A DNA stretch of 64,000 nucleotides from Pseudomonas tolaasii NCPPB 2192. Lineage in GTDB: Bacteria > Pseudomonadota > Gammaproteobacteria > Pseudomonadales > Pseudomonadaceae. Of this stretch, positions 26,861 to 36,055 are shown piece after piece (within the stretch, counting starts at the first letter, position 1; each line of letters starts with the position of its first letter). Location of the stretch: positions 4,836,001 through 4,900,000 of the forward strand of contig NZ_PHHD01000001.1 of NCBI RefSeq assembly GCF_002813445.1, given 5' to 3'. A program made the translations under genes and the position numbers. The notes under the pieces are model-generated. The model was not told the DNA's origin and did no database searches. It saw only the letters and a program-made list of their open reading frames with translations.

Positions 26861-27805
26861 ATGCTTGTGACCGTTGTCGTGATCGCTATGCTTGCCTTGT
26901 GGGTCTGGTGGACGTATCCACGCGTCGGCAACGTGCTGTTCGAGCTGATCAATTGGGTAGAAGCACGACGCTCCCGGCTCAAAGCCGTCACCGTCCCCAT
27001 CAAAGGCATGACCCTGGCGACCTGCCAGGGCGGCGACGTCCATGCGCCAGCGCTGTTGCTGCTGCACGGTTTCAGCGCCGACAAGGGTGTGTGGCTGGGG
27101 TTTGCCCGGCACTTCACCGCAGATTATCGCGTGATCATTCCCGACCTCGCCGGCCACGGTAAAAACCCCTTTGTGCCCGGCGGCGACTACAGTATTGCGG
27201 CCCAGGCACGGCGCATGGTGGCCTTGCTGGATGCCTGCCATCTCGACAAGGTGCATGTGATTGGCAGTTCCATGGGGGCTTATGTCGCCAGCTGGCTCGC
27301 CGCCCATTACCCGGAACGCGTGTTGTCTTTGGGCCTGATCGGAGCGGCGGGGGTGAACCTGCCGCAGCCCAATGAGGTGGAGGAACTGGTCAACCGCGGC
27401 GACAACCCGTTCCTGATCCGCAACCGTGCGCAGTTCGACCGGTTCTTCGCCATGACCATGGCCGCGCCGCCGTTCATTCCCGAAGTGCTGCTGGCTGCCG
27501 AGGCGCACACCTACATCAAGCGTCGGGAAGAACTGGCGGAAATGTTCGCCAACTTTTCCGACAGCCCGCGCATGGAGCCCTGGCTGCCGCAAGTGCGGGC
27601 GCCGAGCCTGATTCTGTGGGGCAGGGAGGACCGCATGCTGCCCGTTGCCAGCGCGCACACCTGGCACGAAGGCATTCCCCATGCGCGCCTGGAAATCCTT
27701 GAGGGCGTGGGCCATTTGCCGATGATTGAAAGCCCTGAACAGACCGTGGCGTACTGTCGCGAGCTGCTGGACAGGGCCAGGGTGTATGCCGCAATCCGCC
27801 CGTGA
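26861..27805 (+). CDS. membrane-anchored alpha/beta hydrolase (lipase/ABHD6-like)
   Basis: 314 aa. The ATG at 26861 follows CGGAGACGCC. A single N-terminal membrane helix (LVTVVVIAMLALWVWW) anchors the enzyme. The catalytic triad reads Ser137 in GSSMG, Asp257 in WGREDRML and His285 in GVGHLP, with the oxyanion HGF at 69-71. The layout is that of ABHD6-type monoacylglycerol lipases or esterases. Substrate unknown. Confidence 0.85.
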   Translation: MLVTVVVIAMLALWVWWTYPRVGNVLFELINWVEARRSRLKAVTVPIKGMTLATCQGGDVHAPALLLLHGFSADKGVWLGFARHFTADYRVIIPDLAGHGKNPFVPGGDYSIAAQARRMVALLDACHLDKVHVIGSSMGAYVASWLAAHYPERVLSLGLIGAAGVNLPQPNEVEELVNRGDNPFLIRNRAQFDRFFAMTMAAPPFIPEVLLAAEAHTYIKRREELAEMFANFSDSPRMEPWLPQVRAPSLILWGREDRMLPVASAHTWHEGIPHARLEILEGVGHLPMIESPEQTVAYCRELLDRARVYAAIRP

Positions 27806-27825
27806 AGGCAGACGATGACTTTCAT

Positions 27826-27847
27826 TGTGGTGAGCGGGCTTGCCACA
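27826..27847. repeat. REP-like palindrome
   Basis: TGTGGTGAGC...GCTTGCCACA, 22 bp, a slightly diverged copy of the short REP family seen at 31190, 33558 and 56394. Confidence 0.6.
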
Positions 27848-28014
27848 GGTTATTTATGTGCCACGTCAGCGTGCCGCCATTGACGCCATTTGACGCGCTA
27901 CGGCATGCTCGCCGCTGTGTGTCAGGCCTGCTACGGGATGTTGCGGCACGAAGCGATCGAACGGGCGTCGGGTTCGCAGAATCGCTTCACAACCTTCCTT
28001 TGAGATACCCGAGC

Positions 28015-29037
28015 GTGAAGCGTCCTCTCATCCTTGCTGCACTTCTGGCGGCGTCCGTTGCCACGGCCCATGCCAACGATTCTGCCGATAATCAGGTCGG
28101 CATCCGCGCCATCGAAACCACCTACCACCAATTGCTCACCGAGCTGGACCACAGCCGTGGCGGTCGCCCGGACGGCCCGACCCGCCAGCGCATCACCACC
28201 GCGGCCCAGGCGCTCCAGGGCGCGATGCAGCGCGACGGCGGCGCCCGCGACAACCTCAACACCGACGTGAAAAATATCGTCGCCTCCCTCAGCGACGGCA
28301 GCTACAGCGCCGACGGCAGCATTCGCGCGTTGCAGCGTGACGCCAAAGGCAGCGTGATCGACGCCGGCCCCTGGAAACCCGCGTTGGCCGGCAACCCGAT
28401 CAGCGAGCCGTTCGGCACGCACCTGAACCAGACCAGCGAAGGCGATTGCGTAGGGATTTCCGTGGTCAGGGCGTTCTCCAATACCCAGAAGGGCAACGAG
28501 ATCCTCAAGCGTGGCGTGACGCAGAATGCTGATGGCAGTTTCAACGTGAGCCTGCCGGGCGCCGCCGGCGCGGTGTTCCATTTGCAGCCCGGCGACCTTG
28601 ACCAATACGGCACGGGCGATGCGCCGGCGGCGGCGGTGGTGGGGGCGATGTTCCAGTATTTCCACCTCGACCCGGCCAAGGGCTCGTTGCCGACCAACAA
28701 GGTCATGGAACTGCTGGCCGGCGAATACGGCGACCACCTGCGTCTGGCCGACTCACACAGCTCAGCCCAGGACATCACCCGGTTTCTGTTGAGCAACGCC
28801 AGTGTGGTCGGCAGCCGCGCCGCCATCGTGTTCGGCGGCAAACCAGCGCGCAATGGCGACTGGTCCAAGGGTGACGGGCATGCCTTCGCAGTTATCCATA
28901 TCGACCCGGCCACTGGCGTGCTCAGCTACACCAACCCCTGGAACGAGGGCAAACAGGTGCGCACCATCGCCATCAGCGACCTGGCTTCGCAGGCCGCAGG
29001 CACCGGTGCGGATTTCGAAATGGTGACGTTCCGGTAA
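28015..29037 (+). CDS. exported calpain-like (papain-fold) cysteine protease
   Basis: 340 aa from the GTG at 28015, which gives a clean Sec signal MKRPLILAALLAASVATAHA. After a helical region (about 25-115), the C2-type catalytic quartet is in order: Gln139 and Cys145 in QTSEGDCVGISVV, His289 in GDGHAFAVIH, and Asn307 in SYTNPWN. The GDC / GHA / NPW triplet is the calpain pattern. No inhibitory or calcium-binding domain is evident. It should act in the periplasm or outside the cell. The role is unknown; it stands alone. Confidence 0.7.
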   Translation: MKRPLILAALLAASVATAHANDSADNQVGIRAIETTYHQLLTELDHSRGGRPDGPTRQRITTAAQALQGAMQRDGGARDNLNTDVKNIVASLSDGSYSADGSIRALQRDAKGSVIDAGPWKPALAGNPISEPFGTHLNQTSEGDCVGISVVRAFSNTQKGNEILKRGVTQNADGSFNVSLPGAAGAVFHLQPGDLDQYGTGDAPAAAVVGAMFQYFHLDPAKGSLPTNKVMELLAGEYGDHLRLADSHSSAQDITRFLLSNASVVGSRAAIVFGGKPARNGDWSKGDGHAFAVIHIDPATGVLSYTNPWNEGKQVRTIAISDLASQAAGTGADFEMVTFR

Positions 29038-29044
29038 GTCGGGC

Positions 29045-29128
29045 TCAGACCGGCGAGATGGTTGCCAACAGGCCGATGCCGATGGTCAGCACCAAAAAGC
29101 CGAACAGGAAAATTGCCATCTTGGTCAT
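29045..29128 (-). CDS. 27-aa hydrophobic small protein
   Basis: ATG at 29128 with GGAGG six bases before it. The peptide starts MTKMAIFLFGFLVLTIG and ends ATISPV, a single transmembrane helix. The strong ribosome site and hydrophobic design support a real membrane miniprotein. It is convergent with the calpain-like gene, whose stop is 7 bp away. Confidence 0.6.
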   Translation of the reverse strand: MTKMAIFLFGFLVLTIGIGLLATISPV

Positions 29129-29423
29129 AAGGCCTCCGAAGGGAAGGGGACGGCAGGAACCTTCCTGCCGCGCTCGACAAGGGTGTCGGGAATGGGGCTA
29201 TTGTCCGCCGCATGCAGATTTCGATACAGACGCAGATAGAAAAGAAAAAACCGTATCAGATGAGGCTTCGGCTCGCAGGCTGGGGGCTTGGGCGAGCGCG
29301 GGCTTTATGAAGATCAGCGTGCAATCAAGGCTTCTGCAGCTTTAGGCCGTGGGCTTAATGTAATCTTCATGGGCAAGCGTAACTGTTACGAAAAATTTCC
29401 CAAGCCTGGGCGGAGTAGGACGT

Positions 29424-30092
29424 ATGCAACGCTGGTTGAGCAAATACCGTTACGCCATCATTTTCTGGCTGTGTTTTGGCGTGTTTCGCACCTCCCTGGC
29501 CGACTGGAACCCCATCCCCTCCGGCTCCATGCGCCCAACGTTGGTGGAAGGCGACGTGGTGCTGGTCAACCGGGTGGCGTATGACCTCAAGGTGCCACTT
29601 ACCGATATTTCGCTGGTCAAGCTGGATAACCCGCAGCGCGGCGACGTGGTCACCTTTACCTCACCCAAGGACGGCGTGCGCCTGATCAAGCGCATTGTCG
29701 GCATCCCCGGCGACACGCTGGAAATGAAGAACGAAGTGCTGTGGATCAACGGCACGCCTTCCACCTACGCGGATGCGCAGGACATTCGCGAACCGTTCGT
29801 GGCCGGGCAGACCCTTCCCGGCATCAAGCTGACCGAACTGGCGAGCAACAGCCGGCGCACGGTGCAGTTCATGCCTGAAGTGCGCGCGCTGCGCGATTTC
29901 GGCCCGGTGGTGGTGCCGGCCGACAACTACTTCATGCTCGGCGATAACCGCGACAACAGCGCCGACTCGCGTTACATCGGCTTTGTGCCCCGGCATCTGC
30001 TGATCGGGCGCGCTCACCATATCCTGGCCTCGGCGCAGATCCTGGATAACTGGATGCCACGTTTTCGCCGATTCGGCTCGGCAATCCTCTAA
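29424..30092 (+). CDS. lepB: signal peptidase I, short form
   Basis: 222 aa S26A peptidase. The conserved boxes are IPSGSMRPT (Ser35 nucleophile), RLIKRIVGIPGD (Lys89 general base) and MLGDNRDNSADSR (171-183). It has one N-terminal membrane helix, whereas the housekeeping LepB has about 284 aa and two helices and normally sits beside lepA and rnc. This is therefore probably a second, accessory signal peptidase; the gene symbol is for the family. Confidence 0.9.
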   Translation: MQRWLSKYRYAIIFWLCFGVFRTSLADWNPIPSGSMRPTLVEGDVVLVNRVAYDLKVPLTDISLVKLDNPQRGDVVTFTSPKDGVRLIKRIVGIPGDTLEMKNEVLWINGTPSTYADAQDIREPFVAGQTLPGIKLTELASNSRRTVQFMPEVRALRDFGPVVVPADNYFMLGDNRDNSADSRYIGFVPRHLLIGRAHHILASAQILDNWMPRFRRFGSAIL

Positions 30093-30135
30093 GATGGCGC
30101 CCACTGCATAGACAATAAGAGTGGGCTGACCCTCG

Positions 30136-31146
30136 ATGGAAAGACGCCAGTTCAGTGGTGGCATGCAAGGCAAGAACCTGCGCTACCTCAACGACCATTC
30201 CTCACAGCCGACGCCGGTGACCCGCGTCGGCTTTCTGCTGCTTGAACATTTTTCCCTGCCGGCTTTCACGCAAACCCTCGACACACTGATCACGGCCAAC
30301 CTGCTGCGCCCCGACCTGTTCGCCACGCGCACGTTCGGCTGCAGCGAGGGTGAGGTGATCAGCGACCTCGGCCTGGTGATCCGCCCGGATGCGGCTCTCG
30401 ATACCAGCGCGCTCAAGGAGCTGGATTTGCTGGTGGTCTGTGGCGGTTTTCGCACCGAACTCAAAGCTACGGACGAGCTGATTCAAGTGTTGTGCCACGC
30501 TGCCGAACAAGGCATTGGCCTGGCCGGGCTGTGGAACGGTTCCTGGTTTCTTGGTCGCGCAGGCCTGCTGCAGGGCTACCGCTGTGCCATTCACCCGGAA
30601 CATCGCCCGGCGCTTGCGGAGGTGTCCAAGGCCGCGCAAGTGACCAGCGAGCCTTATGTGATCGACCGCGACCGGCTCACGGCTTCCAGCCCGTCCGGCT
30701 CGTTCCATATGGCCCTGGACTGGATCAAGAGCCTGCATGGCAAGGCACTCGTCGAAGGCATCGAAGACATTCTGTCCTTCGAGGAGTCGCGCTACCGGCG
30801 CATCAAACCCACGGAAAACGTCTGCGTCAGTGCACCCCTGCGCGAAGTGGTGAAGCTGATGGACGCCAACCTCGAAGAGCCGCTGGAGCTCGACCAGTTG
30901 GCGGTCTACGCCGGCCGTTCCCGTCGCCAGCTGGAGCGGCTGTTCAAGGAGCAACTGGGCACCACGCCGCAGCGCTATTACATGGAACTGCGCGTGACCG
31001 AGGCGCGGCGTTTGCTGCAGCACACCGAGCTGTCGCAGGTGGACGTGCTGGTGGCTTGCGGCTTTGTGTCGCCGAGCCATTTCAGCAAGTGCTACAGCGC
31101 GTATTTCGGCTATCGCCCCTCGAAAGAGAAGCGGTTGGTCAAGTAA
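30136..31146 (+). CDS. GlxA-type AraC regulator with DJ-1/PfpI domain
   Basis: 336 aa. Residues about 30-200 form a class I glutamine amidotransferase-like domain (VGFLLLEHFSLPAFTQTLDT, LLVVCGGFRTE). The C-terminal AraC HTH spans about 235-330 (VVKLMDANLEEPLELDQLAV, GRSRRQLERLFKEQLG). The architecture is that of GbdR, CdhR and ArgR, which control betaine, carnitine and arginine use in Pseudomonas. The inducer is not predictable. It starts 43 bp after lepB. Confidence 0.88.
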   Translation: MERRQFSGGMQGKNLRYLNDHSSQPTPVTRVGFLLLEHFSLPAFTQTLDTLITANLLRPDLFATRTFGCSEGEVISDLGLVIRPDAALDTSALKELDLLVVCGGFRTELKATDELIQVLCHAAEQGIGLAGLWNGSWFLGRAGLLQGYRCAIHPEHRPALAEVSKAAQVTSEPYVIDRDRLTASSPSGSFHMALDWIKSLHGKALVEGIEDILSFEESRYRRIKPTENVCVSAPLREVVKLMDANLEEPLELDQLAVYAGRSRRQLERLFKEQLGTTPQRYYMELRVTEARRLLQHTELSQVDVLVACGFVSPSHFSKCYSAYFGYRPSKEKRLVK

Positions 31147-31189
31147 CCCATAGCACCACTGAACGCCTGATTGTGGCGCAACGGCTTAC

Positions 31190-31324
31190 TGTGGCGAGCG
31201 GGCTTGCCCCGCGTTGGGCTGCGCAGCAGCCCCATGGAGATCGCCACGGTTCTTTCTGGCAAAACGCGGTGCCTGGTTTTGGGGCCGCTGCGCAGCCCAA
31301 CGCGGGGCAAGCCCGCTCGCCACA
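31190..31324. repeat. perfect 38-bp inverted REP pair (BIME-like)
   Basis: 31190-31227 (starting TGTGGCGAGCGGGCTTGCC) is repeated exactly in reverse complement at 31287-31324, with 59 bp between. The core is the Pseudomonas REP sequence. A transcript would form a very long hairpin between the GlxA-type regulator and treS, so it may act as terminator or RNA stabiliser. Confidence 0.9.
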
Positions 31325-31440
31325 ACACAGCAAGCTTGTTTGCTACAAGGCAGCCTGTGCATGCGTTTCAATGCAACGAATACCCTCCGCCGTCGCTCCT
31401 ATGCTTACGAGTAACCTTTTCACGAGACAGGTAGGGGCTT

Positions 31441-33507
31441 ATGACGGCGGCGGACAAGGATCATGTGAACTGGCTGGTTGAGCAATCAATGCTGTATGCG
31501 GCGCGCCAGCGGGCCCGTCTGTATTCAGGGCAAGGCCGTTTGTGGCAGCAGCCATACGCGCAAACCCGCCCCCGCGATGCGTCTGCGTTGTCATCCGTGT
31601 GGTTTACCGCGTACCCGGCTTCGATCGTAACCCGCGAAGGCGGCACGGTGCTGGAGGCGCTGGGGGATGAAAGCCTGTGGCAGGCGCTGTCGAAGATCGG
31701 CATCCAGGGCATTCACAACGGCCCGCTGAAAAAGTCCGGCGGGCTCTGCGGCACACGGCACACACCGACCATCGACGGCAACTTTGACCGTATAAGCTTC
31801 GACATCGACCCGGAACTGGGTACCGAGGCGCAGTTGCAGGCGTTAACCCGCATGGCGGCAGCGCACAATTCGGTGATCATCGACGACGTGATCCCGTCCC
31901 ACACCGGCAAGGGCGCGGACTTTCGCCTGGCCGAGATGGCGTATGAGGACTACCCCGGCCTTTACCATATGGTGGAGATCCGCGAAGAAGACTGGCCGCT
32001 GCTGCCCGACGTCGCCCAAGGGCGTGACGCACAGAACCTGAGCCCGGCGCAGGTGGATGCGCTGCGTGACAAGCACTACATCGTCGGCCAGTTGCAACGG
32101 GTGATTTTCTTCGAACCCGGCGTGAAGGAAACCGACTGGAGTACCACCCCCGTGGTGGTGGGCGTGGACGGCAAACCGCGGCGCTGGGTGTACCTGCATT
32201 ATTTCAAGGAAGGCCAGCCGTCATTGAACTGGCTGGACCCTTCCTTTGCCGCGCAGCAGATGATCATCGGCGACGCCTTGCATGCCATCGACGTGATGGG
32301 CGCCAAGATCCTGCGCCTCGACGCCAACGGTTTTCTCGGCGTGGAGCGCACGCTGGATGGCACGGCATGGTCGGAAAGCCATCCACTGTCGATCACCGGC
32401 AACCAGTTGCTCGGCGGCGCCATTCGCAAGGCCGGCGGCTTCAGTTTTCAGGAATTGAACCTCACTGTGGATGACATTGCTGCCATGTCCCACGGTGGTG
32501 CGGACCTTTCCTACGACTTCATCACGCGCCCCGCGTACCAGCACGCGCTGCTGATGGGCGACACCGAGTTTCTGCGCCTGATGCTGCGTGAGATGCACAG
32601 CCAGGGTATCGACCCCGGCTCGCTGATCCATGCCTTGCAGAACCACGACGAACTGACCCTGGAACTGGTGCACTTCTGGACTCTGCATGCCCACGACAGT
32701 TACCTCTATCAAGGCCAGACCTTCCCCGGCAACAGCTTGCGCGAGCATATCCGCGAGCAGATGTACGAGCGGCTGGCCGGCGAGCACGCGCCGTACAACC
32801 TCAAATTCGTGACCAATGGCGTGTCTTGCACCACCGCCAGCATCATCACGGCGGCGCTGGGTATTCGGGATCTGGAGACGATCACGCCGGCAGACATCCG
32901 GCAGATTCGCCAGATGCATGTGTTGCTGGTGATGTTCAACGCCATGCAGCCCGGCGTGTTCGCCTTGTCGGGTTGGGATCTGGTTGGCGCATTGCCGCTG
33001 GCGGCGGATGAGGTCGCGCATTTGATGGCGGACGGCGATACCCGCTGGATTCATCGCGGCGCCTACGACCTGGTGGATTTGAACCCCGGCGCCGAGCTGT
33101 CGGCAGGAAGGATGCCGCGCTCCAGGACCTTGTACGGCAGCCTGAACAGCCAACTGCAGGACCCGGAGTCGTTCGCGTCCCAGTTGCAGAAAATCCTCGC
33201 CGTACGCAGCGCCTACGGAATTGCCGCCAGCCGCCAGATTCTGGTGCCGGACGTTGAGCACCCGGGCCTGTTGGTCATGGTCCACGAACTGCCGGCCGGG
33301 AAGGGCACGCAAATCACTGCGCTGAACTTTGGCGCCACGCCCATCACGGAAACCCTGCACCTGCCCAATATCGCGCCGGGGCCGGTGGTGGACATCATTA
33401 ATGAACGGGTCGAGGGCGATCTCACTGCCGAGGGCGAGTTCACCATCACGCTGGATGCGTATGAAGGGCTGGCGCTGCGAATCGTCAGCAGTACGCCCAT
33501 GCTCTAG
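31441..33507 (+). CDS. treS: maltose alpha-D-glucosyltransferase (trehalose synthase TreS)
   Basis: 688 aa GH13 enzyme, the size known for Pseudomonas TreS. It isomerises maltose to trehalose in the cytoplasm. Catalytic residues are Asp294 in ILRLDANGF (nucleophile), Glu338 in FSFQELNL (acid/base) and Asp403 in QNHDELT. The first conserved region reads VIIDDVIPSHTG. It stands alone, without the maltokinase fusion, glgE or glgB that often accompany the longer TreS in this genus. Trehalose is mainly an osmo- and desiccation protectant here. Confidence 0.88.
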   Translation: MTAADKDHVNWLVEQSMLYAARQRARLYSGQGRLWQQPYAQTRPRDASALSSVWFTAYPASIVTREGGTVLEALGDESLWQALSKIGIQGIHNGPLKKSGGLCGTRHTPTIDGNFDRISFDIDPELGTEAQLQALTRMAAAHNSVIIDDVIPSHTGKGADFRLAEMAYEDYPGLYHMVEIREEDWPLLPDVAQGRDAQNLSPAQVDALRDKHYIVGQLQRVIFFEPGVKETDWSTTPVVVGVDGKPRRWVYLHYFKEGQPSLNWLDPSFAAQQMIIGDALHAIDVMGAKILRLDANGFLGVERTLDGTAWSESHPLSITGNQLLGGAIRKAGGFSFQELNLTVDDIAAMSHGGADLSYDFITRPAYQHALLMGDTEFLRLMLREMHSQGIDPGSLIHALQNHDELTLELVHFWTLHAHDSYLYQGQTFPGNSLREHIREQMYERLAGEHAPYNLKFVTNGVSCTTASIITAALGIRDLETITPADIRQIRQMHVLLVMFNAMQPGVFALSGWDLVGALPLAADEVAHLMADGDTRWIHRGAYDLVDLNPGAELSAGRMPRSRTLYGSLNSQLQDPESFASQLQKILAVRSAYGIAASRQILVPDVEHPGLLVMVHELPAGKGTQITALNFGATPITETLHLPNIAPGPVVDIINERVEGDLTAEGEFTITLDAYEGLALRIVSSTPML

Positions 33508-33557
33508 CCGCTGCTCAGGGAATAAATACCGGCCCCTCATAGAGAGCAAACACTGCC

Positions 33558-33579
33558 TGTGGCGAGCGGGCTCGCCACA
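33558..33579. repeat. REP palindrome
   Basis: TGTGGCGAGC-GG-GCTCGCCACA, a perfect 10-bp stem with 2-nt loop, 51 bp after treS. Member of the same family as the 31190 pair. Confidence 0.8.
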
Positions 33580-33688
33580 CGCTGGTTATTGCCTGTTTTA
33601 CTGATGAGATTGAAACGGGGGCGGGAATAAACGTGTGTGCGTGAACGTTACCCAAGTAACCCTTCCACACCCTGTCAGAGCGCAGCCC

Positions 33689-34549
33689 ATGAACCCTGTC
33701 GAATCATTGATCACCGAAAAGGCGCTCAACAGCTTTGAAGCCACACCAGACCCGCGCTTCAAGCAGATCATGCACAGCCTGGTGCGCCACCTGCACGCGT
33801 TTGCCAGTGAGGTCGAATTGACCGAGCAGGAGTGGTTTGAAGGTATTCGTTTCCTGACCGACACCGGGCACATGTGCGACGGGTTTGTGCGCCAGGAATT
33901 CATTTTGCTGTCGGATACGCTCGGCCTGTCAATGCTGGTGGACGCGATCAACCACCGGCAGGTGCCGAGCGCCACCGAGACCACGGTGTTTGGCCCGTTT
34001 TACATCGACGGCATGCCGGACCGGGCTTACGGCGAAAACATGGCGCTGACGCCGGGGGAGGCCACATTGATTCATGGGCGTGTGCTCGACACGGATGGCA
34101 AACCCTTGGCCGGCGTACTGCTGGATGTGTGGCAGACCGCCGGAAACGGCATGTATTCGGGTCAGGATGTGGAGCAGCCGTCGGGCAACCTGCGCGGGCG
34201 TTATCGCACCGATGCCAATGGCGATTTTGCGATGCGCACGATTTTGCCGGTGTGCTACCCGATACCTACCGACGGGCCGGTGGGGCGCATGCTGGACGCA
34301 GCCAACCGTCATTCCTGGCGGCCTGGGCATGTGCATTTCATTCTGGAGTTGCCAGGCTACCGCAAACTGGTGACCCACCTGTTTACTCAGGATGACCCTT
34401 ACCTCGATTCCGATGCCGTGTTCGGCGTCAAAGAGTCATTGCAGGTGGCGTATGAGGACTGTTCGACCCACGATGCGGTGTCCGAGCGGGTCGGTATGCC
34501 ACTGCCGTTCAAGCGCGCGTATTACGAATTTGTGCTGGAAAGTGAATGA
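33689..34549 (+). CDS. intradiol ring-cleavage dioxygenase (hydroxyquinol/catechol 1,2-type)
   Basis: 286 aa. An N-terminal helical dioxygenase domain (about 1-100, ending TETTVFGPFYI) precedes the catalytic beta-sandwich. The four Fe(III) ligands are visible: Tyr156 in GMYSGQD, Tyr190 in VCYPIPT, and His214 and His216 in RPGHVHF. The enzyme should open catechol or hydroxyquinol between the hydroxyls to a cis,cis-muconate. The DxDGPVG-like TDGPVGRML stretch resembles hydroxyquinol enzymes. No other ortho-pathway gene is adjacent. Its 3' end overlaps the LysR gene by 28 nt. Confidence 0.88.
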   Translation: MNPVESLITEKALNSFEATPDPRFKQIMHSLVRHLHAFASEVELTEQEWFEGIRFLTDTGHMCDGFVRQEFILLSDTLGLSMLVDAINHRQVPSATETTVFGPFYIDGMPDRAYGENMALTPGEATLIHGRVLDTDGKPLAGVLLDVWQTAGNGMYSGQDVEQPSGNLRGRYRTDANGDFAMRTILPVCYPIPTDGPVGRMLDAANRHSWRPGHVHFILELPGYRKLVTHLFTQDDPYLDSDAVFGVKESLQVAYEDCSTHDAVSERVGMPLPFKRAYYEFVLESE

Positions 34550-35394
34550 CGGGTTTGCAGCAGCACTTCCTTCAGGCACTGCGCCGCGGGCGTCAGCGTG
34601 CGGCCTGCGCTGCTGAGAAACACATGCACGGGCGGTAGCGGCGCCAGCCCTTCACTCAGGGCGATCGCGCCGGAGCCGGCCGGGGCACTCACGGGCGTGC
34701 GCACGGTGATGCCCAGCCCTGCGTTGACCGCCGCCCAGAGCCCGGACACATTCGGCGTGGTAAAGGCGATTTCCCAGGGAATGCCGGCCTCATCCAGCGC
34801 ATTGATGGCGGCCGTACGGAAGAAGCACGGCGCCTCCAGTAGTGCCAGCTGCACCGGTTCGCCAGGCTTGAACGTGTCGCCGGGGCGGCCGATCCAGGCC
34901 ATGGGCAGTGTCGCCAGTATTTGCGCCTCGACGTTCACCTTGCCGCTGAGCAATACGGTCAGGTCGAGCTGGCCTTTTTCCAGGCGCTCGGCGAGCGCGG
35001 CATTGCGGTCGACCATGGCTTCAATGCGGATATTGGGATAGGTGCGCTTGAACTGTTCCAGCACCACGGGCAGCCAGGTGTGGGCGAAGTCTGCGGAAAA
35101 GCCGAAACGCACCACGCCATTGACCTTGATACCGCCAAGCACGGCCACGGCTTCGTCGTTGAGTTCAATCATGCGTTGTGCGTAGGTCAGCAAAATTTCC
35201 CCGGCTTCAGTCAACACCCGGCCGCGCCCCTGTTTGCGAAACAGCGGTTGGCCGATGCGTTGCTCGAGCTTCTGGATTTGCTGGGTGACGGCAGACTGCG
35301 AGCGCCCGACCTTATCGGCGGCACGGCTCATGGCACCCAAATGTTCGGCAGCAATCAGGGTGCGGAGTACGGTGAGGTCAAGATCGATCGGCAT
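34522..35394 (-). CDS. LysR-family regulator
   Basis: 290 aa. HTH at about residues 8-65 (LRTLIAAEHLGAMSRAADKV, GRSQSAVTQQIQKLEQRIG), followed by a type 2 periplasmic-binding effector domain (VVRFGFSADFAHTWLPVVLEQ). It is tail-to-tail with the dioxygenase gene and only 50 bp from the 3' end of the lipocalin-like gene, on the same strand as it. Target genes cannot be deduced from position alone. Confidence 0.88.
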   Translation of the reverse strand: MPIDLDLTVLRTLIAAEHLGAMSRAADKVGRSQSAVTQQIQKLEQRIGQPLFRKQGRGRVLTEAGEILLTYAQRMIELNDEAVAVLGGIKVNGVVRFGFSADFAHTWLPVVLEQFKRTYPNIRIEAMVDRNAALAERLEKGQLDLTVLLSGKVNVEAQILATLPMAWIGRPGDTFKPGEPVQLALLEAPCFFRTAAINALDEAGIPWEIAFTTPNVSGLWAAVNAGLGITVRTPVSAPAGSGAIALSEGLAPLPPVHVFLSSAGRTLTPAAQCLKEVLLQTRHSLSSTNS

Positions 35395-35444
35395 GGTGTT
35401 TTCCGGGGAGTAACCGCCGAGTCCCTGGCGGTGTGGGCGCAGGA

Positions 35445-35951
35445 TCAGTGGGTGCGCACGTAGGCGATTTCGCCGTAAACGCCGGGGCCGCCGATGGACG
35501 GATGCGGCACGGTGAAGGTCGCGCGTTCACTGTCTACAGTGTAGGGCCAGGTCAGGTTGGCGCCTTCCCAATTGGAGTAGGTGGCGTGTTCCACATGCAT
35601 CGTGATGGTGTGGTCCTTCTCGTTGATGGTGTAGGTGCCGAAGTGGCATTGGGTGCCGACGACGGTGGCGCGGTATTCCTCGGGCGTGCCTTTGCTCTTG
35701 TCATTCGCTGCAAATTTGGGGCGGACCTTGCTCATGATTTGCAGGGAATAGTGGCCGGTGGCGTCGAAGTTCAGTGTGCCTTGCGGGTCATCGCCGTAGA
35801 GGTGGAGGCGGCTGCCGTCCGGGTTGACGTTGTCCGACGCGGTGAGCGTCCAGGTGCCCAGCAGTTGTCTATTGTCGGTAGCCGCGTGTGCGGGTAACGC
35901 CAGGGGCAACAGGCAAACCAGCAGCCCCGTCATTTTGTGTGCAGCGCTCAT
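35445..35951 (-). CDS. exported lipocalin-like domain protein
   Basis: 168 aa. The ATG at 35951 follows GGAGCAAGAC. The Sec signal is MTGLLVCLLPLALPAHA. The mature protein has the lipocalin-like opening RQLLGTWTLTASDNVNPDG and alternating beta-strands (GHYSLQIMSKVRP, FGTYTINEKDHTITMHVEH). Such proteins are secreted small-molecule binders or have unknown roles. It precedes the LysR gene at 34522 on the same strand. Confidence 0.75.
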   Translation of the reverse strand: MSAAHKMTGLLVCLLPLALPAHAATDNRQLLGTWTLTASDNVNPDGSRLHLYGDDPQGTLNFDATGHYSLQIMSKVRPKFAANDKSKGTPEEYRATVVGTQCHFGTYTINEKDHTITMHVEHATYSNWEGANLTWPYTVDSERATFTVPHPSIGGPGVYGEIAYVRTH

Positions 35952-36055
35952 GTCTTGCTCCAGTTCATGGTTGATTGCGGAGCCTGAGCCTAGCAACGGC
36001 GTCACCGGCGGACTAACGGATAGTACGAACGTGAGGCTTTAGAAAAAGTGAAGCA

